A stretch of 64,000 nucleotides of DNA from NCBI RefSeq assembly GCF_000758585.1, contig NZ_CP009281.1, forward strand, positions 3,720,001 through 3,784,000, written 5' to 3'. Every line of letters begins with the position of its first letter. Positions within the stretch are counted from its first letter, which is position 1. The position numbers were made by a program, and so were the translations under genes. Under the pieces are notes generated by a model. That model ran no database searches. It was not told the origin of the DNA and saw only the letters and a program-made list of their open reading frames with translations. This DNA comes from Paenibacillus sp. FSL R5-0345 (GTDB lineage: Bacteria > Bacillota > Bacilli > Paenibacillales > Paenibacillaceae). Below, in pieces: positions 63,770 through 64,000 of the stretch.

Positions 63770-64000
63770 GAAATGAGGAGGCATGCAACACCCATTTTGT
63801 TACTGAACCGCATAATTGAGCTTTTGTAATCGGGAGGGCTATAAGCCAGTCTTTGGTTGGATCGCTGCTCATTCGTAACAACCAGCCACTGGAATGATCA
63901 CCCATGAAGCGAGCTTTTTGAAACATCCATCCACTATCACTGGATGTGCAGAGTCGTAATTCTCCTTCTGCCATGAAGCACTTCATCACCCGTGCTAGTT
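63756..64000 (-). CDS. Possible partial gene at window end
   Basis: A minus-strand frame stays open from the window edge to a stop at 63756, overlapping the amylase stop by 14 nt. The peptide (GWMFQKARFMGDHSSGWLLRMSS... region) is Trp-rich and not recognised. No RBS is visible before its ATG at 63989 and the frame is open further upstream, so it may be the 3' end of a larger gene or chance. Confidence 0.3.
   Translation of the reverse strand, partial: LARVMKCFMAEGELRLCTSSDSGWMFQKARFMGDHSSGWLLRMSSDPTKDWLIALPITKAQLCGSVTKWVLHASSFLTPQ

Overview
The window looks like chromosome of a spore-forming Bacillota close to Paenibacillus. It carries sporulation genes (spoVK, cotE), Gram-positive ribosome-binding sites, a lexA/yneA SOS pair and a glnRA operon. 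Gene order largely matches the Bacillus subtilis neighbourhood cotE-mutS-mutL ... miaA-hfq ... spoVK-hflX-ynbB-glnR-glnA ... lexA. Base composition is mid-40s percent GC by eye, apart from one GC-rich patch inside a gene at about 54.5-55.3 kb. I saw no rRNA, tRNA, CRISPR array, insertion sequence or prophage.

Layout. 0-7 kb (minus strand): 5' part of thymidylate synthase, an S66 LD-carboxypeptidase-like gene, and the pdhABCD pyruvate dehydrogenase operon with promoter, internal hairpin and terminator. 7-13.8 kb: an esterase, a low-molecular-weight tyrosine phosphatase whose active-site loop lies upstream of its first AUG, thiamine pyrophosphokinase, a secreted NlpC/P60 hydrolase, a response regulator lacking the phospho-acceptor Asp, a ThiF/MoeB enzyme and an ABC-F protein. 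14-22 kb: a kinase fused to a ParA-like domain, then six overlapping or abutting genes (fpg, nfo, cyclic-phosphate-processing receiver, thioredoxin-like, ABC ATPase, RlmM-like methyltransferase), a HAD phosphatase and ribonuclease Z. 22-28 kb: cobalamin-dependent methionine synthase, a YtkA-like lipoprotein, a HAD hydrolase and small genes. 28-29.3 kb: the divergent yneA/lexA SOS locus with five candidate LexA boxes. 29.5-36 kb: accessory genes (L,D-transpeptidase, two unknowns, methyltransferase, cupin + metallo-beta-lactamase pair, TPR protein, TraB/GumN lipoprotein).

36.5-53 kb is a long minus-strand core block: glnA, glnR, ynbB, hflX, spoVK, a YdcF-like protein, a DUF402 protein, a class A penicillin-binding protein, hfq, miaA, an RsmJ-like methyltransferase, mutL and mutS. 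53.5-58 kb holds an acetyltransferase, a putative amidoligase beside cotE, and an HD-GYP protein. 58-64 kb holds an aromatic-acid-exporter-like protein, a three-gene ABC importer and an alpha-amylase-family lipoprotein.

Working links: pdhABCD feeds acetyl-CoA; lexA represses yneA and itself; glnR/glnA control nitrogen assimilation; mutS/mutL and fpg/nfo cover mismatch and oxidative base repair; cotE, spoVK and probably the amidoligase belong to spore assembly. The most unusual items are the overlapping repair/receiver/thioredoxin operon, two genes that appear to start on AUC/AUA-type codons, the kinase-ParA fusion, and a decayed copy of the glnA 3' end plus terminator 1.7 kb from glnA.
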